Source: Tetramitus jugosus
Lineage: Eukaryota; Heterolobosea; Eutetramitea; Acrasida; Vahlkampfiidae
Assembly: GCA_937625935.1 (NCBI GenBank)
Contig: OW569381.1
Span: 372,001 to 436,000, forward strand
DNA: 64,000 bases
Reading direction: 5' to 3'
In this document: piece after piece, positions 1-9,994 of the stretch
Position numbering within the stretch: the stretch's first letter is position 1
Layout: every line of letters starts with the position of its first letter
Notes under the pieces: model-generated
Databases searched by the model: none
What the model was told of the DNA's origin: nothing
The model's input: only the letters and a program-made list of their open reading frames with translations
Program-made: the position numbers and the translations under genes

Positions 1-385
1 TACCACAGTCCTATTCGAGTAATACACCAAATATTACTTCATTCCTCTTCACAACAGAATTGATTAATATCTTGTGTAAGGCCTTGATTCGGACCCTTTT
101 AGTTGAGTACCCTTCTCGTCCAGAGCAAGTTTGCTTCGTCCATCGCACCGTCGCTTCAGTTGTTCACTTTATTGTCTGTTGTTTTCATCAGCCATCGCTC
201 CCAGAAAGTCATTGCTATCTCACTTTCTTTGTCGTGAATAGGTGGAGGATAGTCGTGAGGCACGTCAGTTTCACACTATTTACATATGTTGCACCCTTCA
301 CAGCGACTTAGGGCTAACTAACTACCCTAAAAAGGAATTCTTTGTTCCATCCATGATAAAGCTTGTCTCGAGTTCCCTCCGATCA
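1..385. other. intergenic, no gene seen
   Basis: I see no open frame with an ATG and a credible protein here. The only open stretches start at non-ATG codons and read as composition-driven sequence. The right edge adjoins a decayed coding remnant on the minus strand. Confidence 0.5.
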
Positions 386-695
386 TCATCTGCGAACAGT
401 CTCTGTTAATCTTTCATAATTACCATAGGATACTTCTAAACGTGTTGGTTGTGTCATAGTATTGGTCCATTCGATAGTGAAAGGTCCAGCAAAGGCTCCT
501 CCAACGGACACAACATCTAAACACTGACCGTTTATCAATGTCAAAGAAGAATGGGTCCACGAAAGATCCAGAAGGCCCCGGTGCTACTTGTGAATCCCCT
601 AAGTAAGTAAATACAAAGAACCCGTTCAAGGCACACTTCAGAATTGAATCTAAACACTGATCATAGTACTTGGAGATAGCTTTAGTGTATTGCAA
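386..695 (-). pseudogene. decayed protein-coding remnant with a frameshift
   Basis: On the minus strand the reading starting near 695 gives a protein-like stretch containing GFFVFTYLGD and PSGSFVDPFFFDI. Near 531-536 the sense jumps by one base into another frame, where it continues as GQCLDVVSVGGAFAG and FTIEWTNTMTQPTRLEV before a stop at 386-388. Neither frame alone is open and convincing across the whole segment, but the two joined look like one former exon. No ATG opens it and an in-frame stop lies just upstream. I do not recognise the family. Reading it as a one-base insertion in a pseudogene is inference; a small indel in the assembly would give the same picture. Confidence 0.35.
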
Positions 696-1337
696 TCTGA
701 CAGTGTGTCCTCCTCAATCGAGGACCTTTTTACTCATGTGAACGCAATAATAATGGATTTTTCTCCTATGAAGGAGGATCGGGGGTTTAGAATCTCCATA
801 AAGAAGCAATCGAATCATACGATTGTTTCAGCTTTTCTTGGATGTTCGATGGAGACCCATTTGGGTGTCCGAGATGTAACCTTCTGTTTTCATTGCTCCG
901 GAAACAGAAACGGGTGCAATGAAAATTTTTGAGAGGTCCTGGATCCCTATTTCGATCGTTACCCATTATTCTTGTTTTTTCGCTTGTTTCTTTTCGTATG
1001 GGTTGAGCTTTTATTTAAGGACCTCTCTCGACATCAACAACAAAAATGAGAGGCGAAATCAATCGTAGTGTTTTGGTCTAACAATGTGGTGCATCAAGAA
1101 CTGTAACTCGGATGGTCTCCAACAAATAGATCAAGTCTGGTGAATATCAATAAGGTGTAGTTGAGGTTCCATGATAGGGTTAAAAAAACGAAACTAACAA
1201 CTGCTAATCCTGGTTCAATGGAATACCATTGGCTCTATGTCACCTAAATTAAGTTCGACCTCCTGCGACTGGAGCCCTCATTACCAGCACCGTTGATTAT
1301 TTAGTCTACTAGATAGATATCAACAACCAAACAACAT
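696..1337. other. intergenic, promoter side of the secreted protein gene
   Basis: No supported gene. An open stretch at 690-932 on the plus strand lacks an ATG and resembles nothing. The last 60 bases before 1338 become rich in A and C (CAACAACCAAACAACAT), as in the leaders of other genes in the window. Confidence 0.4.
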
Positions 1338-2309
1338 ATGAATACTTGTAAGATCATTGCGGCGCTATTGTTAAGTGTAATTCTCAATGAAGTCTGTATG
1401 GCTCAAGGAGGAGCCCAACCACATCTAGAACATACCAAGAGAGGTTTATTCCGTGTATCAAGTCTCTCTCAAATTCAAGCGACCACCACTGTGCTCAGCG
1501 CAACTCCAACATCACCATCTAGCAGATTCAACTGTTTCCCATTCTTTGCTGGTACTCAGGTAATTGTTGGTCGTCCAGACACTTGGTTGCCATACTTCTT
1601 TGGAATTTATAAAAACTTACCAGCTGCAGAAATTCAGGTAGGAGATAAGATTGTATTCGATATGACCTTCATCAATGAAGTAGTACAATCATTTGATATT
1701 GCTTTAGCCCACACAGCAACAAATGGAGGAACTACGCCTGATACCAATGGATTCACAGTTATAGCACCAAACAAGAGTCCCCCTGTTCCTGGAGATTTCA
1801 TTCTTGATAATTATGAACTGTCATTCGATGTTACCACACCATTCTCTTTTGCTGGAGGAGGGTTAATGATCCGTTTCTCAGTTGCTACACCATCTGCATT
1901 TGCTTCTGACGGTCTTTGTCAAAATGGTTTCAATGGTGCTTCGGCCTCTGATACTTCGAATCTGTTTGTTCGAAGAGTGTATGCTGGAGATGCCAATGGA
2001 AACCCACCAAGCGAGCAAAACGAACCCGATGATAATATACCAGCTTTTAAGATCATCAGAACTACTCAGCCTGTGGGTGCTTGCACTCAAAGAACTTGTC
2101 CATCGGGAAAGAATTGTTGCAGATTCGTTCCTCCTTGCCGAACAACACCAATTGAGAAGTGCTATGGTTCGTCCAAATCTTGCATTCCTGACATTATTAA
2201 TCCCACTCAAGCATGCTTATGCAAGACTGGAGATGAATGTTGTAATCAGGTTTGCTATGATCCAAATAGATTCCGATGCTCTGTTCCAGGAAAAGTTGTT
2301 AGACTGTGA
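1338..2309 (+). CDS. secreted cysteine-rich protein, 323 aa
   Basis: The protein opens with a typical signal peptide (MNTCKIIAALLLSVILNEVCMAQ, cleavage likely near residue 23), so it should enter the secretory pathway. Residues about 60-235 form a Thr/Phe-rich, probably beta-rich domain with few cysteines. The last 80 residues hold 14 or more cysteines in pairs and short spacings, including CPSGKNCC, CLCKTGDECC and VCYDPNRFRC, which suggests a disulfide-bonded module like the cysteine-rich tails of secreted amoebal proteins. No membrane segment follows the signal peptide. The ATG at 1338 is preceded by an A/C-rich leader and is the natural start. I do not recognise a catalytic family; a cell-surface or carbohydrate-binding role would be a guess. 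The stop lies against retrotransposon-like sequence. Confidence 0.75.
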   Translation: MNTCKIIAALLLSVILNEVCMAQGGAQPHLEHTKRGLFRVSSLSQIQATTTVLSATPTSPSSRFNCFPFFAGTQVIVGRPDTWLPYFFGIYKNLPAAEIQVGDKIVFDMTFINEVVQSFDIALAHTATNGGTTPDTNGFTVIAPNKSPPVPGDFILDNYELSFDVTTPFSFAGGGLMIRFSVATPSAFASDGLCQNGFNGASASDTSNLFVRRVYAGDANGNPPSEQNEPDDNIPAFKIIRTTQPVGACTQRTCPSGKNCCRFVPPCRTTPIEKCYGSSKSCIPDIINPTQACLCKTGDECCNQVCYDPNRFRCSVPGKVVRL

Positions 2310-2390
2310 GTTGGGGCAAGTTTCGACATTACACTCGTTTGACAGAACGATTTTCTCAACCAATTTTGTAGGATAGTGATAGACCACACC

Positions 2391-2445
2391 ATTAAACACT
2401 TGTTGGTTTTGATATGGTCCCGCCCTTCTGAGCACCCTGAGGGTC
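2391..2445 (-). repeat. short diverged copy of sequence at 4260-4314
   Basis: By eye about 70 percent of bases match between 2391-2445 and 4260-4314, same orientation. On the minus strand both can be read in a frame giving related peptides (LRRAGPYQNQQVFNG here, LLGRTGLYQKQQLLNEG in the other copy). The second copy opens the LINE-like fragment, so this is probably a relic of a related retroelement. The similarity does not extend far on either side. Low confidence because the match is short and was not computed. Confidence 0.3.
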
Positions 2446-3374
2446 GTTAATGATGACGATTCCCTTCTCTTGCAACCTCATCATTGTGCTATTATGAAAC
2501 GTCTAATGCATTCGTTCGTGATAGGCAAGACCTGAAGGTATTCCATCATTTCTGGCGTTAACCTTTCTTTGTAACGCCATGTTGATGACCTTACCTTGGA
2601 GATCGAGGAGCAGCCTAGGACAGAAGTGCACCTCCGGTCCTTTGACAGGAATTCTGGAGGTACTCTGTGCTTTTCAATATCTCTCTTCGCTCTTCTGCCT
2701 TTCTGACGACCGGGCAATTCTTCTGCCTGTCGGTACCGTCTCTGTCCTCCGCATTATAGACCTTCTTCACCACCGCCTTCGTGTACAATGTGACTTTTGT
2801 GTAACGAACCATTCCAGATGGAGATACTCAGCCTGTTGCACCTACCAAACACGCTTCTCTTTACATATCAAATCTCTGTATTGTCTGATAGACATACCAG
2901 ATCTGTTGTTCTTCTGTCACTTCAAAATTGTCCTCGCATATGAATGTTTGAAGAAGCTTGATCTCAACCTTAAGTTTCAGGTCTCTGGGCAGTAATTGCA
3001 TCTGTCACTCGGCACCAAGCCTTAGGCTTCACCCAGTTTGTTTTCAAACTCAACAACATGCGAGTTTTTTTCCATGCAATGTGAGTTGCCTCTTTATTCA
3101 TTTCACCTTGCTACAGGGAATGATGCTGCTCTGCATCGGCACGGTGCAGAGCTCTTGGTCATCCTTACCCTGTCAAGTCCATGAGGAATAGTAGTTGTTG
3201 TGTTGCTGCTTTGCACGGTGCAAGCATCTTTTCCTCCATCGCTCCTTGGACGTGGTTAACAACTTGGCAGCTCTTTAGCACACCTTCTTGGTGCGTTTTC
3301 CTGCGGACACTTGTCAACGTTCATTTTTTTTTTAATACAACGCGTAGTTGCTCACTTTTTTGTGTATCATTCTG
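2446..3374. other. gene-poor stretch beside retroelement relic
   Basis: No convincing gene. On the minus strand two overlapping short open frames near 2481-2812 look like mutually frameshifted coding sequence rich in basic residues, and could be the eroded downstream part of the retroelement next door. This is only a suspicion; no motif supports it. Confidence 0.25.
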
Positions 3375-4316
3375 TCAAATAGTTTCTCTTTTTCTCACTG
3401 TGCCGCTCGAAGAGCGGCACTTATCTTTCCTTTCAGTGGAGGAGAACGTTACTACTGTTTGCAGTCCTTTGATTGCTGGAGGAGTCTGTACAGCGTTGTG
3501 ATGCAGCGACTCTTCACCCAGCACAAAACTACGGGCCTTTCGCTGCGCTACTTCTTGTTTCATCCCATTTTTCATCAGCGCATCCAACACCTGTTCGACA
3601 TTGTCGTTCTCTAATCCCATCATTCCCATGAGGTACTCTCTGCTCGACTTCCTCGGCATGGGTCCCATGAATCCGTTTCTGAACAGCACTTTGTCAAACC
3701 ATAGGGAGATGGCGGACTCTCGATGTAATGGAAGTTTGAGCAACTTGTTGTAGACTTCCAGGACACGTCTTCTTCGGGCATCAATTGCGTACTGGCATCT
3801 GACAAGGCAATGAAGAATTGTATCAGGTTCAGTACCGCATCTCGGGCATAGATTGGGGCCGTCATCATCGTACAAATAGTTACATATCACTCTGGTATGC
3901 AACGTACCACTACGTACTTGAGCGTGGAACCACTCCAACTGACGATCAACAACAAATGGATTCTTGAGAAAGTCGAACTGATTTTTATGTTCCATTGCAG
4001 CTACCTGCAACCACCATTGTGAATACCGACAGATGAACGCCTTACGTTCCTGGAGGAACAATTCTTTCAGATCTTCTTTTCCCCTCGCGTACTTACCATT
4101 GAATCTGATGGTATGTATGAACCCCTTTGTTTGATGCAACTCCATATTCATGCACTCCGGCATTGCCATCACCGTTAGGGCCACCTCTTGGTAGGTTTTA
4201 GGCCCAAACCCCTTGCCAACCTCGGTCTTTAGTGACTCGAAGCTCTTGACTCTCCCCTCATTAAGTAGTTGTTGCTTTTGGTACAGTCCAGTCCTGCCGA
4301 GCAGTCTGAGAGACAA
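3375..4316 (-). mobile_element. C-terminal fragment of a LINE-type reverse transcriptase ORF (zf-RVT region)
   Basis: This 313-codon open frame on the minus strand has no ATG at its beginning, so it is the tail of a longer coding region. Residues about 120-180 match the zinc-binding region found after the reverse transcriptase in non-LTR retrotransposons: NPFVVDRQLEWFHAQVRSGT leads into CPRC, then eight residues, then HCLVRC, a Cys-Cys-His-Cys set with the spacing C-x2-C-x8-H-x4-C. About 130 basic residues follow to the stop. The catalytic reverse transcriptase motifs and the endonuclease are absent from the open frame and I did not find them upstream. It is therefore a 5'-truncated, inactive copy, as is usual for LINE insertions. 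No poly-A tail or target duplication could be defined. Confidence 0.6.
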
Positions 4317-4579
4317 GTCCGGAGTTCATTGATGGTGGACAGATAACATAATCTGCTCATTGTTTATTACGAAATTAGTCTTTGTTCAAGCTCAGACAAC
4401 GGTACTATCGATCATGCAGTACCGATCCAATACGATCTTCAATCAACATCATTCGCAGACAACCCGTGGTCTTCAAGTATATAATCCATGATACTGTCCA
4501 CCGGAACGCGCTCTCCTCTTCTATGATTTTCTTTCTTGATATTGAACAGCAGACATACGATGGGACATGAGATCTCTTG

Positions 4580-4741
4580 TCATGGTTGTCTGCCATCAAT
4601 TGTTTTGTCTGTGTTAATTGACGCATCATTCGATCCACTGGCCCAGACGTAATAGGAGGAACAGTCTTGAGTGCCAATGGAACATGTGTAGTTTACAGAA
4701 GCATAGATTGTTGTCCAAGAGATTACAGTGATTCTTGCATG
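4580..4741 (-). pseudogene. possible remnant of a secreted protein exon
   Basis: In one minus-strand frame the segment between stops at 4742-4744 and 4580-4582 reads as a plausible extracellular domain piece with three cysteines (YASVNYTCSIGTQDC and YYVWASGSND). The frame may continue upstream past the stop. An overlapping frame is open longer (4405-4677) but is less protein-like. I do not recognise the family, and with so short a segment chance is possible. Confidence 0.2.
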
Positions 4742-4915
4742 TCAGTTGGAAGGATTGGACAGATGTGGAAGGACTGACAAGGGCACTACTGCCCCTTCAT
4801 CATTGTCCTCCTTCCAATGTATTGCAACTCCGCCCCTGAGAAACCACACACGTTTGTCAGATTTCACAAACATCCAAACATAAAAACAAACAACTCAACA
4901 CACAATTGTCAAAAG

Positions 4916-7591
4916 ATGAGCACATTTCACACTGGTGGCAATCATTATCGATTCAACTCTCTTTTGATCAATGCAATACTACTATTGGTCATCATCATCT
5001 GTTGTTGTTTCACATCGAAAGGAATAGAATGTGCTGTCAAATTCAATTCCTTTCAAGGCGAACCATGCATACAGCAGAGAATTGCCAACACCTCTCGTCC
5101 AAAACTTCTTGAACAATCATGGACAGTTGCCATCTCTCTATCCATTACTCTTGGTGTCATATGGTGTCTCTTGTTGATCTACTTGTTGATACCATGTGCA
5201 TGCAAGGATTACACATGTCTCGATTTGGATCTATTTTCACATCAGCAACAACAAGAAGAGGACAGCAATAGTCATGTTTATTATTTGGAACACAAGGTAT
5301 CACACATCCAATGCCCCATGTTCATTTGTTGTTGTTGCAGTAGTAGTCGTTCCAGTAAAAGTAGTCGTTATCAATCGATGGAGGATGACAAGGAAGACAT
5401 GAATCAGAATGATGACATGAATCACCACAATAATGATGATGAAACAAATAACAACAACAACAACATTGACATGGTGAATGATGAAGATGCAATTGGCAAT
5501 CAAAACAAGAAGAATCGTCATGTCGTACTCAAATGGAGACCATGGAACATGTTTCATTCATTGGAGAGTGCAAGACATGGTACGATTCAAAATGCAATCA
5601 TCACTACTACCACCACTACCACCACTACCACTGCTACTACGACTCCAAACTCTACTCATAGCACAAGACAACAACAATTACAACAACAAGAGAACAACAA
5701 CAAACAAAGAGTAGTGACATTGATTAGTGAGAGTGAAAAGACGATTGCAGGTGGATTCATGACCATTACCATTCTCATTCTCTGTGTCATATCAGTCATG
5801 TTTGGTATATTGAATCGAGTGGATCCATTGACTGCTGAACTGGACAAGCGAAACGATTCTGTCAATAAGCAACTCTCTCATTTTGTCATGAAGTATCAAG
5901 TGAATGTGTATGATGTGTTGTGTGATCCATTCATCATCATGAATAACAAGACTACTAGTGCTACTCTTGATGATGACAGTGATGATGTGAATGACAATGA
6001 TTCAACAATCATTCAAATCATTCCACTACCCTCTCCATCCAATCACTCTTCATCTCATCATGCATACCTCGTATTGTTGAACAGTACGGGAGTAGAGTAT
6101 GATGGATCACAGGACATGTCTCTCCACGTGCATCGCAACTGTTTCTCTACCATGAACATTGAACCGGTTGCTCAATTACGAAGAGTGGTGACTACTACCT
6201 CGAACAATAGCAATCAAAGTACGAGTGAAGCAACATTTGTGGATGCAGATGGTAAACTGCCCTATTATCAATCAGCTGCCATCTACAGTCGAAATTTCAA
6301 GTACTCGTGGAATATTACCATGCAACAGTCATATGATGTGTTGTTGGTCGATGCTACATGGTACAGTTTAGAACCGATTGTGGATGTGTTGACAGTGAGT
6401 GACATATCGAAAAAGTACATGAACTGGATTGTGGATCAATATCCAATCTTGCAATTGGTGCTCGGTAAGAACAGTAACTCCAATTCCAACAGAAACAGCA
6501 CCAATGATGACAGTACTGGATCTGATGATGCCAATCAAACCAAGGAAACACTTGTCATGGAATCCAAAGACTGCTTCATGTACAACAGTGTGAACAGCAA
6601 TCGAAAGACAGATGCATCTGATCGAATCCAAATCAAATTCTCAATCGACTCCACAGTGAAACAGAGGTTCTATGAGAGTCAATCCTCTCGTATCTCTCGT
6701 CTACCATTGAACGTATTGGCCAGTATTGGTAGTATTATTGCTCTGAGATCACCTGCCACCTATCTCGTTGTATCCGTGTTGGAATCACTCAGTGGATTCT
6801 TCTTGCTCAAGTCAGTTGTTGTCTCTATTGCTGTGTTGGTGCCTACGTTTGTTCACTTGTCCGTGTATGCTGCTCAGGCCATTTCAGATCCCAGTCTATT
6901 CCATCAAAAGGTCGACTACTACAATATTCTCGTTATTTTAAATTGTGTAGTGATTGTTGTTGTGTTCCATGGCATGCTCCTATGGAATATGGATTTCTGT
7001 TCTCGATGGAGGCAAATGGAATTGTGGGATCTGTGGAATATTGTGACACAACCGCTGCACATGGTGAGAATAGGACTAGGATATGAATCTCATACTCAAC
7101 AGGTATATCATAAGAAGCAGCAACAAAAGAAGTCAAAACAGAGCAATGGACGAATAGCACGTGCTCTGTTTTTGGTCTACTGTATTGTTTATTGTTCATC
7201 TTTTGTTGTTTGTGTGATGATGGCATGTGGATTGATATGGATTCATTGGAGTTGTGCCATTGCCAGTGTGATTCTCGAGTTGTGCATTGTTACTGTGTTG
7301 CACTTGATTTGGAAACTGTATCTAAGGGATGCACTCTCATTGCCTGACATGTTGACCGATAGCAGCACCAACAACAGTAGCAGCAACAGTAACAATAATC
7401 ACAACAGTAGCAATCTCTACCCTTCTCTTTCAGGTTATTCAAGCGCCAGTGGAGGAACCAATAAGACAATCAACAGCGAAACACAAAACTTGATGGTCAT
7501 TCAACATGTGGATCACACTGGTTTTGATGATGACGAAACCTCTGATCACAAGACGGACATTAAGCTCTACGGCTCACTCCTGTCACAATAA
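4916..7591 (+). CDS. multi-pass membrane protein with low-complexity loops, about 891 aa
   Basis: The open frame has an earlier ATG at 4817, but the one at 4916 follows an A/C-rich leader like those of neighbouring genes and starts just before the first membrane segment, so I prefer it. Hydrophobic segments (numbered from 4916) lie near residues 16-33, 73-95, 281-300, then a cluster of five or six between about 650 and 815. The soluble parts are runs of Asn, Asp, Thr and Gln, with a large segment between the third and fourth membrane helices that holds many Asn-x-Ser/Thr sites and is probably extracellular. The 100-residue tail is Ser/Asn-rich. I recognise no transporter or receptor motif. 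A small relative in layout is the four-helix protein at 10498. Confidence 0.75.
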   Translation: MSTFHTGGNHYRFNSLLINAILLLVIIICCCFTSKGIECAVKFNSFQGEPCIQQRIANTSRPKLLEQSWTVAISLSITLGVIWCLLLIYLLIPCACKDYTCLDLDLFSHQQQQEEDSNSHVYYLEHKVSHIQCPMFICCCCSSSRSSKSSRYQSMEDDKEDMNQNDDMNHHNNDDETNNNNNNIDMVNDEDAIGNQNKKNRHVVLKWRPWNMFHSLESARHGTIQNAIITTTTTTTTTTATTTPNSTHSTRQQQLQQQENNNKQRVVTLISESEKTIAGGFMTITILILCVISVMFGILNRVDPLTAELDKRNDSVNKQLSHFVMKYQVNVYDVLCDPFIIMNNKTTSATLDDDSDDVNDNDSTIIQIIPLPSPSNHSSSHHAYLVLLNSTGVEYDGSQDMSLHVHRNCFSTMNIEPVAQLRRVVTTTSNNSNQSTSEATFVDADGKLPYYQSAAIYSRNFKYSWNITMQQSYDVLLVDATWYSLEPIVDVLTVSDISKKYMNWIVDQYPILQLVLGKNSNSNSNRNSTNDDSTGSDDANQTKETLVMESKDCFMYNSVNSNRKTDASDRIQIKFSIDSTVKQRFYESQSSRISRLPLNVLASIGSIIALRSPATYLVVSVLESLSGFFLLKSVVVSIAVLVPTFVHLSVYAAQAISDPSLFHQKVDYYNILVILNCVVIVVVFHGMLLWNMDFCSRWRQMELWDLWNIVTQPLHMVRIGLGYESHTQQVYHKKQQQKKSKQSNGRIARALFLVYCIVYCSSFVVCVMMACGLIWIHWSCAIASVILELCIVTVLHLIWKLYLRDALSLPDMLTDSSTNNSSSNSNNNHNSSNLYPSLSGYSSASGGTNKTINSETQNLMVIQHVDHTGFDDDETSDHKTDIKLYGSLLSQ

Positions 7592-7634
7592 CAACAATTT
7601 TCCCCTATTTCGGCTTTTTTAGGCCTATTCGCAA

Positions 7635-7679
7635 TCGCCAACGATACCGTAGTGCCGTTACTGGTCTACGGACTGGCGA
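7635..7679. other. perfect two-part inverted repeat (hairpin)
   Basis: TCGCCA at 7635-7640 pairs with TGGCGA at 7674-7679, and inside it CCGTAG at 7647-7652 pairs with CTACGG at 7666-7671, leaving a 13-base loop and a small internal bulge. It is richer in G and C than its surroundings and lies 44 bases past the stop of the membrane protein gene. It could fold in that gene's 3' untranslated region. Confidence 0.5.
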
Positions 7680-7819
7680 ACAGACATTCAAATCATTTTT
7701 GGATTCGAGTATAAACGAGGTGATAAAATAGAGTAACACCATCATCTCCCTTGCTCCTCTCTGTAACATCAAACCATTCTATCCTCACATCAACCACACA
7801 ATCATTTCACCTTTTAAGA

Positions 7820-8338
7820 ATGACTGATAATTCTGAATATGCAAAATGCCACAAATGCTTTGGCGCAGGACAACACTTGTGCCCCATTTGCCAGGGAAGA
7901 CACGTACTGAGTCGGAAGGATGCCTATACTGTCGTCATGTGTAAAAATTGCATGTCTGGTAGAGTTCAATGCAAAACCTGTCTCGGCACAGGAAAGGTGA
8001 AGAGTTTGGACATTTCACTCAGTACAACACCTCCACCAGCTAGGTCTTGCTTCCTACCGCCACCTCAATCTCATACAACAAAGCAAACACCTGTACAAAC
8101 ACAACAAGTCTACAACAACTCGAGCTCTCCTTCCTATCAATTGAATCAACAGGACAGCCCTCGAAATCGGGAGAAGATTATTGAAACTCTACAGCTCCAA
8201 GTCTCCTCGCTTCAAGAGCAAATCAAATCCCAGCAAGAACAAGTCAATCAATTGATGCATCAGAATACTCTTCTGATGGAATCAAACCTGCAATTGACCA
8301 AACTGTTAACGAATAGCGATTCTGCTTCGAATCGCTGA
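7820..8338 (+). CDS. DnaJ-type cysteine-rich zinc finger protein with coiled coil, 172 aa
   Basis: Residues about 9-60 hold four CxxC pairs, three of the CxxCxGxG type of the DnaJ central domain (CHKCFGAGQ, CPICQGR, CKNCMSGR, CKTCLGTG), enough to bind two zinc ions. There is no J domain. A Ser/Pro/Gln linker follows, then a coiled coil from about residue 113 to 160 with leucine heptads (IIETLQLQVSSLQEQI). Such small DnaJ-zinc-finger proteins act as folding or redox helpers in other eukaryotes; the partner is unknown here. The frame is open from 7751, but that start is not ATG; the ATG at 7820 is used. The 3' ends of this gene and threonine dehydratase converge 117 bp apart. Confidence 0.75.
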   Translation: MTDNSEYAKCHKCFGAGQHLCPICQGRHVLSRKDAYTVVMCKNCMSGRVQCKTCLGTGKVKSLDISLSTTPPPARSCFLPPPQSHTTKQTPVQTQQVYNNSSSPSYQLNQQDSPRNREKIIETLQLQVSSLQEQIKSQQEQVNQLMHQNTLLMESNLQLTKLLTNSDSASNR

Positions 8339-8455
8339 TCCTCTCCGATAACTTTATAAACAATGTCTACTATCTGATCAGCTCGCATTTTACAATGATA
8401 CACGATTTCATCTTAATTCATGTATTTTATTTGGCAAATGATGATCACTGATCTC

Positions 8456-9994
8456 CTAGGAGCTCATTTCATACTTGTATCCTCTGCTGATCAATGTTTC
8501 TTGAATCTGTTCAATGTGATCGAATCCCTTGGTACTGACAGTGACGCACAGTGTAGTGAAACCCAGTGGAATATCTCTAAAGTTTCTCTCGTGCTCCACT
8601 TCACGAATATTGCATCTCATTTCATGGAAAATGCTCAACACGGATGCCAGTTGACCTGGCACATCAGGCACTGTGACTCTCATGCGTGCCAATCGACCCG
8701 ATGTCACCAATCCTCGATCAATAATCTCTCTCAATATGGATATATCAATGTTACCACCGGACAGCACCACACAAATTCTCCTGTTCTGAGGATTCTTGGA
8801 CGACTGATGATGCAAGTGAGGCAACTTTCGGAACAAGAGTGCAGCCAATCCGGCACTTCCTGCGCCCTCACTCAACGTCTTTTCTCTCTCCAGTAGTGTC
8901 AACACGGAGTGAGCAATCTCATTCTCTGATACAGTGACGACATCATCAACGTACTTGTCAATCAAATCATACGTCTTATCACCCAGTGCTCTCACTGCAA
9001 TACCATCTGCAATGGTTGGATTGAATGGTACACTGGTCAAGTACTTGTTGTGTCGACTGAGATAGGCACTGGGCATGTTGGTTGCCTCTACACCGTACAC
9101 CTTGATCCGAGGATTCATTGTCTTGAGTGCCACAGCCAACCCTGCAATCAATCCTCCTCCACCAATCGGACAAATCACAGTGTCCAAATATGGATTTTGT
9201 TCCATGAGTTCCAATCCGAGTGTGCCCTGTCCGGCAATGACTGCCGTGTCGTTGAACGGATGAACAAACACTCGATTCTCTTGTTGAGCAATCAGAGTGG
9301 CAACTGCATATGCATCATCTACACCTTGTCCACTCAGAACGACATGTGCTCCAAAACGTTTGGTTCCCTGTACTTTGGCCAGTGGAGTCGTCTCGGGCAT
9401 GCATATCGTTGCACTGACACCGAGTCTCATGGCATGATACGCCACTGCTTGTGCATGATTGCCTGCACTGCAGCACACGACACCTCGCTTTCTCTCTTCT
9501 TCACTCAACAGTGTCATTTTGTTGATGGCACCTCGTTCTTTGAAACTGCCAGTCAAGTGCTTGTTTTCATACTTTAGGTACAATAGTGGTTGAATCGACT
9601 GCTTGTGATTTGTCTCATAATTCTTGAACAGCTCGGCAGAGAGTGATTGAGAGACGAGTAGGGGTGTGGGTGGTAGTAGGGGACGAATTCTGGTGAATGC
9701 GTCTTCAATGTCTTCCAGTGTCACCAAATCTTCACCACTCTCCACTTTGTCCAGAATGGTTTCTCTCTCTGTATCAGTCAATACAATATTTTGTTCTTCT
9801 TCTATTGTTGGTGTTTTTGGAGTCGTATTGGTGGTGGTGGTTGATTGTTGTATCAGTAGTGCATGACTGTGATAGAGACGGTTGTTGTCGTTGTTGTTGT
9901 TGGTGTGTAGTGGTTGTGATCGCGGAACAAAACGACAATGTAAAGTGGTTGCTGTTGCTGGTGGTGATGTGATGAACCTTCTTAGTTGTTGCAT
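8456..9994 (-). CDS. threonine/serine dehydratase (PLP-dependent), probably mitochondrial
   Basis: A 512-residue enzyme of the IlvA/TdcB fold-type II family, which deaminates L-threonine to 2-oxobutyrate (and often L-serine to pyruvate). The pyridoxal phosphate lysine is K152 in HLTGSFKERGAINK; the phosphate loop GGGGLIAGLA and the asparagine loop CSAGNHAQAVAYHA are intact, and LSEGAGSAGLAALL and LSGGNIDISIL match the family. The last 80 residues (RMRVTVPDVPGQLASVL onward) form an ACT-like domain, which in this family can bind amino acids and regulate activity. The first 70 residues are basic, hydroxylated and low in complexity, consistent with a mitochondrial targeting peptide (inference). 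Start is the only ATG before the conserved domain. One ACT-like domain makes it resemble the catabolic or eukaryotic short form rather than the two-domain biosynthetic enzyme. Confidence 0.92.
   Translation of the reverse strand: MQQLRRFITSPPATATTLHCRFVPRSQPLHTNNNNDNNRLYHSHALLIQQSTTTTNTTPKTPTIEEEQNIVLTDTERETILDKVESGEDLVTLEDIEDAFTRIRPLLPPTPLLVSQSLSAELFKNYETNHKQSIQPLLYLKYENKHLTGSFKERGAINKMTLLSEEERKRGVVCCSAGNHAQAVAYHAMRLGVSATICMPETTPLAKVQGTKRFGAHVVLSGQGVDDAYAVATLIAQQENRVFVHPFNDTAVIAGQGTLGLELMEQNPYLDTVICPIGGGGLIAGLAVALKTMNPRIKVYGVEATNMPSAYLSRHNKYLTSVPFNPTIADGIAVRALGDKTYDLIDKYVDDVVTVSENEIAHSVLTLLEREKTLSEGAGSAGLAALLFRKLPHLHHQSSKNPQNRRICVVLSGGNIDISILREIIDRGLVTSGRLARMRVTVPDVPGQLASVLSIFHEMRCNIREVEHERNFRDIPLGFTTLCVTVSTKGFDHIEQIQETLISRGYKYEMSS

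Noticed and set aside
690-932. 80-codon plus-strand open stretch
   Set aside because: No ATG at its start, unremarkable composition, and no domain-like pattern.
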